From Saprospiraceae bacterium (lineage in GTDB: Bacteria > Bacteroidota > Bacteroidia > Chitinophagales > Saprospiraceae): a DNA stretch of 64,000 nt. The stretch is from positions 160,377-224,376 of the forward strand of contig JADKCF010000008.1 of assembly GCA_016714765.1 (NCBI GenBank). The letters are read 5' to 3'. The position numbers and the translations under genes are program-made. This document shows, piece by piece, positions 10,865 through 20,613 of this stretch (position 1 is its first letter; the number at the start of each line of letters is the position of its first letter). The notes under the pieces were generated by a model. The model had not been told where the DNA came from. It ran no database searches and was given only the letters and a program-made list of their open reading frames with translations.

Positions 10865-11242
10865 ATGGACAGAAAAAACATCATTCAACAACTGAGACCA
10901 GAAATCCCCAAAGCTGAAGTGCTGGAAAGGACCACGGATATTGAAAGATTTCAGAATGTGGTTTTAAGGCCAATTTTGAAATTCCAGCACGAAATACTAA
11001 AAAGCATCATTGAGGCATACCTTACTAAACTTGGTAAAAATACCACAGACTGGGATTTGCCAGCCAAAGAGTTGTTTTTGGAAAAAGTATTGCGAAATGA
11101 TGCTGTCGTCCGTAATACACTATGTGGAGTAGTCATTGGTTTGATGACCACAGAAGAAGTACAAACCTACTATTCGCATGAACAAGAAATGCGCAGACGA
11201 ACCTGCAGGATGATAGTCCAAAGGTTGATAGATGTTATTTGA
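10865..11242 (+). CDS. Conserved small protein of unknown function
   Basis: About 125 residues starting MDRKNIIQQLRPEIPKAE, with no signal peptide or membrane segment. It is mostly helical and rich in charged residues (EQEMRRRTCRMIVQRL near the end). Similar Bacteroidota proteins are sometimes labelled glyoxalase, but no VOC metal-binding pattern is visible, so no function is assigned. ATG at 10865 is preferred. An in-frame ATG at 10826 would overlap the end of trehalase by 7 bases. It is co-directional with trehalase and probably co-transcribed. Confidence 0.55.
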   Translation: MDRKNIIQQLRPEIPKAEVLERTTDIERFQNVVLRPILKFQHEILKSIIEAYLTKLGKNTTDWDLPAKELFLEKVLRNDAVVRNTLCGVVIGLMTTEEVQTYYSHEQEMRRRTCRMIVQRLIDVI

Positions 11243-11296
11243 GACCTCTATGATACAAAAAACACAAGCCAGGCTGGTCTGAAAAGTATTCCTTGT

Positions 11297-13378
11297 TTAT
11301 CTTGCAATAATGAAGGTTTTGCTATGATGGATCGATCCTCCGACAAAATAAACACACCTGTACATTCCATCAGGCAAATCAGCCACTGACAAAAGCTGTT
11401 TTTGATCATTTAGTTTGCCTGTGTGAAGTAATTCCCTACCATGGGCATCATAAATACTGATAAATCCCACATCATAGAGATCAGGAGTGACAGTATCATT
11501 AAAATTTACTTCCAGGATATCACTGACTGGGTTGGGTGCCAGGGTCATAAAAGACGAAAGAACATCCATATTGATTTTCAATACCGGACTGTAATTAATC
11601 CTGCCGTCAAAGTCTATAGCTGCTATTTTGTAGTAGGAAAGCGCTGTGGGAGCATTTTCGTCCAAAAAATGATATATGCCTGACTTATTTTTATCTGAGT
11701 CTACACGCCCTATAGCTGTCCATTGATAAGTTTGATACTCTGTACCACGATAGATGTTATAGTGGCTCACATTTGATTCAGAGAGCAGCTCCCATTGTAT
11801 TTTATTCTTATTACGGTCCAGCTTTGATGCGCTGACTTCTCCCCATTGGACAGGTAGAGCTCTGTTGAGAACACCTGCATCTATGTGCAACATATACTGA
11901 CACGAGCCCAATGTGATCAGATTGGTAGTACCGGTACCATAAGTGCCATCTACATCGCTATCTGCAATTTCATCCCCTTGATGTGCGGGGCTAAAATTGC
12001 TTCCATCAGCCATTATAAAATGTACATAATACTGTCCGCTAGCCAGACTGTCAAAAACACAAACCCCATTATAGTCGGTAATACTCCAGGTAATAAATCT
12101 GTTTTGTTGGTCATAGAGTAATGCAGTAATCCCGGATAAACCCTGTTCACCATTGTTTTGTATTCCATTAGCTTCTTCATCCAACCATACTCGTGACGTG
12201 ATCGAAGCTGTACAGTGAAAACCTTGATTTTTTTCGCAGTAGTTACCGCCACTTATGGCCATAAAAGTCTGGGTCGTATTGGCTCCAAAAGTGTGTGTAA
12301 TCTGGCTGGAATTGGCCGGTATTGCTGCTTTAAAAGGCTCACTTGCTACCATGCCGCTGTTTAGGTTGACTTTGACTTCGATAAAGTATTGCCCTGGTGG
12401 GACGCAGAAGGCATAATATCCGTCATCGCTGGGCGAATTGGGCTTAGCTCCGGTATTGACATGGGTGTAAATGGACGTATCTGTGCCAGTGATTCTCCAG
12501 AGATTGACTCTCAAGCCATTGATTCCATTTTCGAATACATTTAAGGTATCATTAAAATTCACATCATAGAACACGGATCCGCATATGGTAGCGCACTGGT
12601 AAAAACCTGCATCTATATCAAGATTGTCTACTCCTGCGTTGATGGCAAAATTATCGGTGGTAAAAGGTCCGTTAGCATCAGTGATGTCACTGTTTAGTGT
12701 CAGATCTGTGAGATTCCTGCCTGTAGACTGAAAATTAGCTGGTGGTAAATACCGGATGTAATAGTTGTCCGGGAATATGTTTTGCAATACATAATGCCCA
12801 TGTAGGTCAGATGATGTTTGAGATACAATATGCCCATCAGATGCTCTGTGAAGGTTTACTAAAACACCTGCCAAAGGAGGTTCATTGACATCCTGAAGTC
12901 CATTTGCATTGAGATCTGTCCATACTTTATCACCTACTGTGGATAAAGCTGTAAGACCGGCGTTGACTACGTATTCGTCACTACCATCCAAAATCTGACA
13001 TGTCGTATAGCCATTAGGCAATATATTGTTGTCTGTCAAAGGACCATATTGAGTGAAAACATAGTTGGAAGGCAGGTTGGATTTGTTGACAAAAAACTTG
13101 TAATTGCCTGGATTTATGTTGTTGAATGTAAAGCTTCCATCTGGTTGGGTGAGCACAGCATTTATAAACTGGCCGGAACAAGTGATAAGAAAGACAGGGA
13201 CATTAGAGAGACCGGCTTCCAGGTTGTTGATGTTTCCATCTGCGTTTTGGTCAAACCACACCAGTCCACCAACGGTACTATTTTGTGCATTTAAAGAGAA
13301 TACAGAAAGGGAGATTGAAATTGTTATAATGAGCAAACCAAGTTTACTCAACGCTATTTTAAAGACATTGATTGCCAT
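11297..13378 (-). CDS. SdrD B-like repeat surface protein with T9SS sorting domain
   Basis: A signal peptide (IISISLSVFSLNAQ) is followed by about four SdrD_B-like beta-sandwich repeats. Each repeat opens with a V-W-x-D-x-N-x-N-G motif (GGLVWFDQNADGN, GDKVWTDLNANG, GSVFYDVNFND, SRVWLDEEANG). The Asp/Asn-rich motifs look like calcium sites. A fibronectin-like linker leads to a C-terminal sorting domain (LAPNPVSDILEV). The protein has 693 residues. Such proteins are cell-surface or adhesive structural modules. The ligand is unknown. It stands alone on the minus strand, convergent with the trehalase operon. Confidence 0.85.
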   Translation of the reverse strand: MAINVFKIALSKLGLLIITISISLSVFSLNAQNSTVGGLVWFDQNADGNINNLEAGLSNVPVFLITCSGQFINAVLTQPDGSFTFNNINPGNYKFFVNKSNLPSNYVFTQYGPLTDNNILPNGYTTCQILDGSDEYVVNAGLTALSTVGDKVWTDLNANGLQDVNEPPLAGVLVNLHRASDGHIVSQTSSDLHGHYVLQNIFPDNYYIRYLPPANFQSTGRNLTDLTLNSDITDANGPFTTDNFAINAGVDNLDIDAGFYQCATICGSVFYDVNFNDTLNVFENGINGLRVNLWRITGTDTSIYTHVNTGAKPNSPSDDGYYAFCVPPGQYFIEVKVNLNSGMVASEPFKAAIPANSSQITHTFGANTTQTFMAISGGNYCEKNQGFHCTASITSRVWLDEEANGIQNNGEQGLSGITALLYDQQNRFITWSITDYNGVCVFDSLASGQYYVHFIMADGSNFSPAHQGDEIADSDVDGTYGTGTTNLITLGSCQYMLHIDAGVLNRALPVQWGEVSASKLDRNKNKIQWELLSESNVSHYNIYRGTEYQTYQWTAIGRVDSDKNKSGIYHFLDENAPTALSYYKIAAIDFDGRINYSPVLKINMDVLSSFMTLAPNPVSDILEVNFNDTVTPDLYDVGFISIYDAHGRELLHTGKLNDQKQLLSVADLPDGMYRCVYFVGGSIHHSKTFIIAR

Positions 13379-13668
13379 AATAAATTGTTTTTAGTTAAAT
13401 GAGATGACCGGAAATACATCAAAATCTCTCATTGGGTCAACAAATCTATATGAAAAACAGAGAAATGAGAAATATTAGCAGAAAAAAAATGGGTTACAAA
13501 ATGAATATAAATTTAAATAATATATTGATATTCAGTTATTTGTGAATTTATATAGAAGTAGTATCATACTTAAATCACTGTGATCCAGCGTGGTAGGGGC
13601 GAATCCAATTATTATACAAAAACTCAGTTGCACCAGACTATTACGAATTATGTATTATAAATTCCTTA

Positions 13669-14115
13669 CTACAATGTTTTGGACATAAACAAATGATCAA
13701 TGCCCACCTCCTGGAATATACTGCCACTGGACTGGTATCCATTTTTCTTATAAAAATCGACGGCAGTGTCTCGGGCATGTAGCTCTATTTTTTGATAATG
13801 ATGTTTTTTTGCAAATGATTCGCTTTCAGCTACCAAAAACGACCCTATACCCGTGGACTGAAGATACGGATCTACAGCTACCTGTCGCATTTTGAGGACC
13901 TGGTGACTGACCGGTTTTAAAATCAGAAAGGCAGCCAGCTCCTGAGTGCTTTTGTGGTAACAAGCTATATGGTAAGAATCAAATTCTTTAGAAATATCGT
14001 ATGGGTCAAATTCCATATGGAGTGGTTTTCTCAACACTTCATATCGAAGCTTCAGGGCTTCGTCAAATTCAGGAGTACCAAAGTCTATCTGGATGCAGTA
14101 ATAATCATTTGACAT
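13669..14115 (-). CDS. GNAT-family N-acetyltransferase
   Basis: A compact 148-residue GNAT protein. The acetyl-CoA-binding core is visible: LKMRQVAVDPYLQSTGIGSFLV (beta4 and the Q/R-x-x-G-x-G/A-type loop, here QSTGIG), followed by ELHARDTAVDFYKKNGYQ. It resembles the ElaA-like and generic small-molecule acetyltransferases. The acceptor is unknown. It begins 14 bases after the DUF4249 lipoprotein gene and is probably the last gene of that operon. Confidence 0.75.
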   Translation of the reverse strand: MSNDYYCIQIDFGTPEFDEALKLRYEVLRKPLHMEFDPYDISKEFDSYHIACYHKSTQELAAFLILKPVSHQVLKMRQVAVDPYLQSTGIGSFLVAESESFAKKHHYQKIELHARDTAVDFYKKNGYQSSGSIFQEVGIDHLFMSKTL

Positions 14116-14129
14116 CTGGCTGGAAAGGA

Positions 14130-15023
14130 TTATTTGATTTCTTTAAACTCTTCTGTATAGCCAGCAAATATTCCCAGCCCATTTTGAATGTTGGAATAAA
14201 TCTCCGGAGTGTAGGAAAAACTTGAATTATGGTTATCTGCAGAAGCGAATTTTTCCACTGTTTTATAGTAATTATACAAATCTTTGCTGGCTGTAAGCAG
14301 TCTTAGATATCTTTTTGTAACTTCTGTTGTCCCCTGGTTTTCGATTTCGTTATCATTTGGGTTGACGGTACTTACATTAGAAGTAAATACACCACCGCTG
14401 GAATTGGCATCATTGTCATTCGTATTCGACAAACCATTGAGATAACCTGAAATATTGTTGTATTTGTTGATGCCAGATACCAGGTCTTTTGGATTTCCAT
14501 TAAAGGACGAATCTATCGGGTTTTTTGTGTTGGAAGAAATGAAATTCCAAATATAGTAATTGCTGATATTATCCTTAATTTCAAAATTTACTTTGGTGAT
14601 GTTTTTGTCTACAACGTCGGAAATAATGTTGACTACATTGGCTTTTTTGGGTGCATTACTGAATGCTTTGACGATATCATAACCAGGCACAGATACCACT
14701 AGTTCATAAGTCCTGTCAGGCTGCGGAGGGTATATTTCTGAGACATACTGGCCTCCATTGATATGCTTCAGTATGATTTCTCTGCCGTTGCTTTTTTCTA
14801 TGACTGAGACTTCTGCATTGGTTATTGGATTTATTTCAGAACCGGTAGTAAGGATATCTCTACTGTACGAAAGATTGACCATCCATGGTTTACCATCCTT
14901 AAAAATACAGTTTACCACGACAGAAGGTTTGAAATCAGGCCTGGTAAGCAAAAAGTCTTCTTCACATGATGCCAGTAACACCAAAGTCATTATAGCGAAG
15001 AAAACTCTTTTAAACAAAAACAT
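14130..15023 (-). CDS. DUF4249 lipoprotein, partner of TonB receptor
   Basis: 297 residues with a lipoprotein signal ending LLASC, followed by acidic EEDF, typical of surface lipoproteins in Bacteroidota. The body matches the DUF4249 pattern: an Ig-like opening (SVVVNCIFKDGKPWMVNLS), then ITNAEVSV and GGQYVSEIYPPQPDRTYELVV. DUF4249 genes commonly follow TonB-dependent receptors that have an N-terminal CarboxypepD-reg domain, as here. A role as a surface substrate-binding partner is inferred from this pairing. It has its own predicted -7 element at 15040-15047, so it may be transcribed separately from the receptor. Confidence 0.8.
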   Translation of the reverse strand: MFLFKRVFFAIMTLVLLASCEEDFLLTRPDFKPSVVVNCIFKDGKPWMVNLSYSRDILTTGSEINPITNAEVSVIEKSNGREIILKHINGGQYVSEIYPPQPDRTYELVVSVPGYDIVKAFSNAPKKANVVNIISDVVDKNITKVNFEIKDNISNYYIWNFISSNTKNPIDSSFNGNPKDLVSGINKYNNISGYLNGLSNTNDNDANSSGGVFTSNVSTVNPNDNEIENQGTTEVTKRYLRLLTASKDLYNYYKTVEKFASADNHNSSFSYTPEIYSNIQNGLGIFAGYTEEFKEIK

Positions 15024-15039
15024 ACTATATATTTCAGGT

Positions 15040-15047
15040 CAAATATA
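15040..15047 (-). promoter_or_regulatory. Predicted -7 element (TATATTTG) of the DUF4249 gene
   Basis: A minus-strand match to TAnnTTTG, 17 bases before the ATG at 15023, in the 170-base gap after the TonB receptor. Confidence 0.45.
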
Positions 15048-15192
15048 CTATCTATTTTATTATAAAATGAAAAAAAATAACTTTTAATTTTGCGCCTTAT
15101 GGTTATAGTCTCTTCTTAATTTGACATCGGCGAATTATTCAAAATATAATGTTTTTCAGCCTTGATGTTTTTGGTGTAAACGAAATATAATT

Positions 15193-17835
15193 TTAAAATT
15201 TCAATGAAACTGATAAAGACGGTGTAAACGGAAGAATACTCACTTTGCGCAGATATCTGTTGTAAGGGGGGGCAGGATTTTCGTAAATGTAGATAAAGTA
15301 AGCATTGAGTCTGTTGTAAATATTGTAAACATTCAGGTCAATCGAAGTGGTAGTGTTTTTACTTTTGATGGAATATGAAGCATTGAGGCTAAGCTGATGG
15401 AAAGCCGGTAACCTGTAATTGTTCCGGTCCGTGGCTTTCAATAATGTGATACCCAGTGCAGAATCATATTCCTCTGTAGCCAGCGAAAAGGTATTGCCTG
15501 TGGTATAAACAAAATGGAGGGCAGTAGAAAAAGAGGATGAAAATTTATGGATCAATCCTGCATTCAAATCCCAGGTCTTATCATGATTGGCCGGAAATGG
15601 CAATCCTCTGTTGATACTGCTGAATATTTTTTCTGTTTTCGACCAGGTCAGTGATGTCCAGCCTTTTGATTTTCCTGCTGTTTTATGCACTAACAACTCG
15701 AGGCCGCGACTTTTTGCTTTTCCTGATATCAGGTTTCTTTCCCAGTCCTTGGAGGTGTTGTATATCGGGACTACATTCCTGTCGTCAATCAGGAAATAGA
15801 ATAGTTCGATTGGAGATGTATATTCCAGAGAATTGCTCATAGATCGGGTGAAAGCTCCTGCATTGATATACATATTTGGATTAAAGTAAAAGGTGTAACT
15901 TATACTGGTCTGATCCGCCTGCTGAGGCTTGATAGTTTCTGTGGATGGTACCCAAAGGTCAGATGGCAGACCAAGGCCAGAGTTGGATAGCAGGTGTACA
16001 TTTTGAGACATCCTGCTGTAAGCCGCAACCAGCATATTTTTATTGTCCGGAGACCAAATGGCTTTGAGCCTTGGCTGTAGGGAGGCATATGATTTTACAC
16101 CTTGATTGTAAACAGTGTAATGCAAACCACCATAGAGAAAAAATGATGTGTTGATTTTAAAGTTATCTTCCAAATACATCTGATATTGGTGGGCTTTGAT
16201 GAGAGAGTCTTTGTCTATTATATTGTCTGCATTTCCCTGAAGAATAACCGTGCTTTGTTTGACCGTAGGGTTGAAATTTTGATACAAAGAGTTGATACCG
16301 CATCTTATTACATGACGGTCATTGAGGTAATAATCTGCGTCCACCCGGATATTGTAATCTGTGATATTGGATCGGGTGATGACATCCAGTTCGTCCGTGC
16401 TGACTGAATCTTGAGTAGTAGTGGTGAATTGATAAGTAGCCCTGGAGCCATTATTGTATTTGATTGCACCTGACTGGAGTTTAAGGCTTATTTTGTCGTT
16501 GAGCAGGTAGGTCCACTTGAGAGAAGCAAGCCGGTTGCCCCAGTTAAGGGCATTTTTGTCATACACGTTCAAAGTAAGATCTTTTTCACTAAATATATTT
16601 TCTTTGGTTAGCTGCAGCCTGTCGTTGCCTGTATATACTGTAAAACTTAACGTAGATGACTGGCTTAACTGCCTGGTGACCTTTCCTATTATATCAGTAT
16701 AGGCAATATTGATATCATCATATCTAGTAAATTTTTTTAAAAGGCTGTTGACATAAAAATTGAGCCAGGATGTACGGGCTGTAACAGAATACGTAGTTTT
16801 GTCTGATTTTATAGGACCGTCAAAATGAATTTTTGCACCTGCAATTCCTGCAGAAAGGGACACATTTTGTTTATAACGATCCCCTTCCTTGAGATGAATG
16901 TCTAGTACGCTTGCGAGCCTCCCTCCGTACCTGGCAGGAAATCCATTTTTTATAAAACTGGCCTCTTTAATGCTCTCATCCATAAATATAGACGAGATGC
17001 CTGCTATATGGCTGGTTTCGTACATGGCCACCCCTTCCAGCAGTATCAGGTTCTGATCAGGAGTGCCCCCTCTGACATAAAGACCACTCTGCCCTTCGCC
17101 ACCTGACTGCACACCCGGCAAAATTCTGGTATTATTGATGATATCAGTTTCGCCTATGATAGATTTATATTCTCTTGTTTTAAATACATCTACTATATGG
17201 CCTCCATCTATAAGTTGTAAACCACTCTTGGGGTCTCCTATGACGATGGTGTCTAAAAGGTTATCACTGGTCATGGGCAAATCCAGCATAGTATTTTTCT
17301 GAATGGTAATGGTGACCGCTGAGGGTTTATAGCCTAAATATCTGACCTCCAAACTTGCCTCACCCTGGGGCAGATCCATAATATAGTATCCTTTTTCGTT
17401 GGTCAGAACAGATATACCACTATGTTTTTCTACTACCAGGGCGCCAGAAACCGATTCACCGCTCATACTGTCAAAAATCCATCCTGTGAGTGTGCCATCT
17501 TTATGTTTTTGTCCTTTGGACTGTATGATAATTTTGTTGGGAGGTACAGATATCAGTATCAGTTCATCGTTTTTAAACATTGCCTCCAAGACTTCTCTCA
17601 GGCTTCCTGAAGCCAAAGGTGCACTCATTTTGTCCTGATTATTCAGTATGCTTGCATTATAACTAAATACGATGTTATATTTTTCGGAAATAAAGGACAG
17701 GTTTTCCTTTATGGTACCGCCTCGAATGTTTTTCTGAAGGGTGATTGTTTTGGCCAATAAGTCACCTTGACCATACGTGATGTTCAGCACCAGTGTCGTC
17801 AGTATCACCAGGAAAAACTGATAACAGTGCCTCAT
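15193..17835 (-). CDS. TonB-dependent receptor with STN and carboxypeptidase-like regulatory domains
   Basis: 880 residues. After a signal peptide (FFLVILTTLVLNITYG) comes an STN domain (about 35-105, NIVFSYNASIL to NKIIIQSKG). A CarboxypepD_reg-like beta-sandwich follows (about 115-195, LTGWIFDSMSGESVSGALV). The plug domain (LPGVQSGGEGQSGLYVRGG, NLILLEGVAMY) and a 22-strand-type barrel come last. The STN domain is the usual contact for a FecR anti-sigma protein, and that gene lies 3 bases upstream. The receptor should import a substrate across the outer membrane and also signal its presence to the ECF sigma factor. It pairs with a DUF4249 lipoprotein, not a SusD, so a polysaccharide substrate is not implied. 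Confidence 0.9.
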   Translation of the reverse strand: MRHCYQFFLVILTTLVLNITYGQGDLLAKTITLQKNIRGGTIKENLSFISEKYNIVFSYNASILNNQDKMSAPLASGSLREVLEAMFKNDELILISVPPNKIIIQSKGQKHKDGTLTGWIFDSMSGESVSGALVVEKHSGISVLTNEKGYYIMDLPQGEASLEVRYLGYKPSAVTITIQKNTMLDLPMTSDNLLDTIVIGDPKSGLQLIDGGHIVDVFKTREYKSIIGETDIINNTRILPGVQSGGEGQSGLYVRGGTPDQNLILLEGVAMYETSHIAGISSIFMDESIKEASFIKNGFPARYGGRLASVLDIHLKEGDRYKQNVSLSAGIAGAKIHFDGPIKSDKTTYSVTARTSWLNFYVNSLLKKFTRYDDINIAYTDIIGKVTRQLSQSSTLSFTVYTGNDRLQLTKENIFSEKDLTLNVYDKNALNWGNRLASLKWTYLLNDKISLKLQSGAIKYNNGSRATYQFTTTTQDSVSTDELDVITRSNITDYNIRVDADYYLNDRHVIRCGINSLYQNFNPTVKQSTVILQGNADNIIDKDSLIKAHQYQMYLEDNFKINTSFFLYGGLHYTVYNQGVKSYASLQPRLKAIWSPDNKNMLVAAYSRMSQNVHLLSNSGLGLPSDLWVPSTETIKPQQADQTSISYTFYFNPNMYINAGAFTRSMSNSLEYTSPIELFYFLIDDRNVVPIYNTSKDWERNLISGKAKSRGLELLVHKTAGKSKGWTSLTWSKTEKIFSSINRGLPFPANHDKTWDLNAGLIHKFSSSFSTALHFVYTTGNTFSLATEEYDSALGITLLKATDRNNYRLPAFHQLSLNASYSIKSKNTTTSIDLNVYNIYNRLNAYFIYIYENPAPPYNRYLRKVSILPFTPSLSVSLKF

Positions 17836-17838
17836 ATC

Positions 17839-18767
17839 TTAGCATTTGAAGGATTTTATAATCAGATTCTGGGCAGATAATTCGTAACTGAGTCCTGTCA
17901 GTATTTCGAGCTCTTTGAGCACCCGATCTACCGGTTCGTTTTCGAATGTTGTATTGATCTTACATGCATCTACATTTTTTTTATCAGGAAGCACCAGTTT
18001 GAGTTCATAATAATCTGCTATACTCTCCAGTACATAATGCAGACTATGATTTTCAAAACGTAAAACTTTGTTTTTCCATGTATCCGGTTTTACAGAAGGC
18101 TGCTTGCTGCTTAATACTTTGTCGCCATTGATGGTGAGCATATCACCTACAGTAAGCAAGTAATCATGATTATTAAAACTACATTTTACTTTACCTTCTG
18201 TCACATATATCTGCGATTGGTCTTTTCGGGTGTTGATATTAAACTCGGTTCCCAGGACTGTCACTTTGCCATGGAAAATGTCTACAGTAAAAGGTGCCGT
18301 TTGGTCTGGGGCAATGTCGAAATAGGCTCTTCCATCCAGCAGCACCGATCTCTGTGCCAGGTAAGTAAGTTTGCCTTTTTTGTCAAGGATGACTTCAGAG
18401 CCATCATTTAATCTTATGTTGGAATCTGCCATACCTGTATATTCTTTCCTTGGTTCCATCGTGGTATTATATCTGAATACCAGTATAGAAACCAACAAAA
18501 TACAAGCAACAGCTGCAATTTTTTGCCAATGGGCCAAAACTCTTATATTGGATGATCTTCCGGTGGTTTGCGCCTCTACAACTGACCAGGCAGCTTTTTT
18601 ATCTACTTCCTTATAATCTTTAAGTTGGTCTGAAAGATGGTGTATATCTATCCAATTTTTCAATCCAGATTGGTTTTGGTATCTTTATGCCAGTCATGAA
18701 GGGCTTGCTTTTCTTCGGCATGTGCGTTACTTAAAAATAATCTTGATATTAAAGCTCTGATACTCAT
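17839..18767 (-). CDS. FecR-family anti-sigma factor (one frameshift near the N-terminus)
   Basis: The main frame (17839-18663) shows one membrane helix (IAAVACILLVSILVFRY), a FecR domain (GSEVILDKKGKLTYLA to GTEFNINTRKDQ) and a C-terminal DUF4974 (VLESIADYYELKLVL). Its only start there is an unusual TTG. Upstream, a second frame from ATG at 18767 encodes a classical FecR start (RLFLSNAHAEEKQALHDWH). Adding one A to the AAAA run (TTTT at 18674-18677 on the plus strand) joins them as DTKNQSGLKNW, so the true gene very likely starts at 18767, only 18 bases after the sigma gene. It should hold the sigma factor at the membrane until the receptor STN domain signals. Confidence 0.8.
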
Positions 18768-18785
18768 ATCTGTAACGTGTGACTA

Positions 18786-19301
18786 TTAATGTTTATTAAA
18801 TGATTGATTCAACATTTCTCTTAATAACTTTAATGCTTTTCCCATGTGATTCTCCACTGTTTTGATGGAAATATCCATGTGTTCTGCAATTTGAGCGTAA
18901 GATAAACCATTTACTTTGCTCAGTGTAAATACTTCGCCACATTTTGGGGGCAATTGTCGTATAGATACGTATATCTGATCCAAAATAACAATTTTTTCTA
19001 TTTCTGTCTCTTCCACAGGGCTTTCTTCAGTATCATTTTGCAAATAGAGCAATTCCTGATTTATTTTGCTACCTAAGCTTTGTCTGCGTATTATCTCCAG
19101 CGCATGGTTACGCACCATAGTGTAGATGTATGATCTGATATTTCTCTCCTGATCCATTTGGTCCCGCTTGTCCCATAGTCTGACAAACACATCCTGTACC
19201 ACGTCTTCGGCCTGATTCAAATCTCCTGTGATCCTGTAGGCAAAATTGCATAGAGGACTGTAATGGAGATCAAAAAGATTTTTAAAACCGGCTTTGTCCA
19301 A
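18786..19301 (-). CDS. ECF sigma factor of the FecI-like type
   Basis: Sigma-70 region 2 is clear (FDLHYSPLCNFAYRITGD, AEDVVQDVFVRLWDKR), as is region 4 (LPPKCGEVFTLSKVNGLSYAQIAEHM, then KTVENHMGKALKLL). The open frame runs back to an ATG at 19370, but that ATG lies within a strong -7 element (19368-19375) and its first 23 residues are unlike the family. TTG at 19301 gives LDKAGFKNLFDLHYS, the usual start of this family, so it is preferred with moderate certainty. The gene heads a sigma/FecR/TonB receptor locus and probably activates it in response to the imported substrate. Confidence 0.85.
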   Translation of the reverse strand: MDKAGFKNLFDLHYSPLCNFAYRITGDLNQAEDVVQDVFVRLWDKRDQMDQERNIRSYIYTMVRNHALEIIRRQSLGSKINQELLYLQNDTEESPVEETEIEKIVILDQIYVSIRQLPPKCGEVFTLSKVNGLSYAQIAEHMDISIKTVENHMGKALKLLREMLNQSFNKH

Positions 19302-19367
19302 TGGTATAGATAAAATTTTATAGAAATGACCCGAATTACAAGATGAGTATCCCAGGCAGCATGATGG

Positions 19368-19375
19368 CAAATGTA
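19368..19375 (-). promoter_or_regulatory. Predicted -7 element (TACATTTG) of the ECF sigma gene
   Basis: A minus-strand match to TAnnTTTG. It overlaps the upstream-most ATG at 19370, which would then not be in the transcript. This supports the internal start at 19301. Confidence 0.45.
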
Positions 19376-19482
19376 AAAAAAAATGATTGTATTATCATGG
19401 AAAAGGCTGAAATCATTTCAATTGTAATTCCAGCCGACATGCAGGTGAAAGGATTTCAGCCGTTACAATACTTTTAAATCCC

Positions 19483-20433
19483 TCATTTGCTACAATTTTT
19501 ACGTGTAATCAGGTAACCCAGGATACATTCCCATTTATGAGAGCTAAATAAGTCAAAATATGAATAGTTTACTCCCAGGTTTATCCTATCTATGTTTGCG
19601 CCCAGATTGATGTAAGGTAGACTATTTTTACCATAACCACCACCTAAGGATATGGATTTGTCTGTACCGAAATTGTAACTGACATCTGTACCTATCATGT
19701 AGAAATTATGAGGACCTTGTTTGGTATAGTAAATGTTTGGATGTACGCCCCATTTGTCATATATCATAATATCTACTTTGGTGTATGCAATTATTCTTTG
19801 AGTGAGAGGAGCATTGCTACCGAGGAATGATATATTCGGAGTATTTGCATGATTCAGTGATAAGCCAGAATTGGTGGCTATGGAAGATGTAATATGTCCA
19901 TTAAATGCAAGTCCGACATTTATGTTTGGATAAAGAATACTACCAATTAAATTTTCATTAGGGTCTATTGTTGGATTAAATCCATTTGGACCTATTTGAG
20001 ATGGCCATCTGACCCCTGCAGTTTTTATGCTGTTTTTTAGTAAACCTGCGGAAATTCCAAGTGACAAATAAGTAGGTCTTCCTTCTATAATATTCAACTT
20101 TTTAAGATATGATATATTGAGATTATGACCTTTATTGGTCAAAGTGGCTTCACCAGCAATGTCTGCTAGGTAATAGTACCCAAGTCCTATTTTATCTCCA
20201 TTTTTTAATTTGATGGGCATATCTAATGAAGCACTATAATTCATAAATGACGAAGTTGCTAGAAACCCGGATTGAGTATTTTGAAAATGTGTGATTACTC
20301 TGAGTCCACATGCTGACCCGGTGAGTCCTGCATTTAATTCTGTCGGAATCATCGTATACTGCGACGAAATAGCTTGCTGGCAATAACAGGCCTGCGAAAT
20401 GAGAATGAATGTTAAAATAGAGATGTATTTCAT
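19483..20433 (-). CDS. PorP/SprF-family type IX secretion membrane protein
   Basis: About 316 residues from ATG at 20433, with a signal peptide (ISILTFILISQACYC). It then has the PorP/SprF pattern: QQAISSQYTMIPTELNAG near the start, ASLDMPIKLKNGDKIGLGYYY, and a series of amphipathic beta strands ending near LGVNYSYFDL. The family forms outer-membrane barrels that associate with T9SS and gliding components or with individual large secreted proteins. In Saprospiraceae many copies occur, and this one is not next to sprA or por core genes, so it is likely an accessory copy. A predicted -7 element at 20484-20491 supports the downstream ATG. Confidence 0.85.
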   Translation of the reverse strand: MKYISILTFILISQACYCQQAISSQYTMIPTELNAGLTGSACGLRVITHFQNTQSGFLATSSFMNYSASLDMPIKLKNGDKIGLGYYYLADIAGEATLTNKGHNLNISYLKKLNIIEGRPTYLSLGISAGLLKNSIKTAGVRWPSQIGPNGFNPTIDPNENLIGSILYPNINVGLAFNGHITSSIATNSGLSLNHANTPNISFLGSNAPLTQRIIAYTKVDIMIYDKWGVHPNIYYTKQGPHNFYMIGTDVSYNFGTDKSISLGGGYGKNSLPYINLGANIDRINLGVNYSYFDLFSSHKWECILGYLITRKNCSK

Positions 20434-20483
20434 AATAAGGTGTAATTTTAGAATATTCCTCTTAATTTTTAAAATCATAAGGT

Positions 20484-20491
20484 CAAATATA
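20484..20491 (-). promoter_or_regulatory. Predicted -7 element (TATATTTG) of the PorP/SprF gene
   Basis: A minus-strand match to TAnnTTTG, 50 bases before the chosen ATG. The longer frame starting at 20478 would begin almost at the transcription start. Confidence 0.4.
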
Positions 20492-20584
20492 TAAATAACT
20501 TTTTAAATCAAGCTCATATTTCATTAATTCTAAATGATATTATACTTTTATGAATAACGGATAGATAATTTGTTTGAGTCTGTT

Positions 20585-20592
20585 TATATTTG
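20585..20592 (+). promoter_or_regulatory. Predicted -7 element (TATATTTG) of the GH109-like gene
   Basis: A plus-strand match to TAnnTTTG, 21 bases before the ATG at 20614. It is divergent from the PorP/SprF promoter about 100 bases away. Confidence 0.45.
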
Positions 20593-20613
20593 TCGGTATA
20601 AAATCATCACCTT

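Noticed and set aside
13560..13620. Possible regulatory RNA in the gap before the GNAT gene
   Set aside because: Only a short GTAGGGGCGAAT-like fragment is present, with no stable fold or terminator that I could identify.
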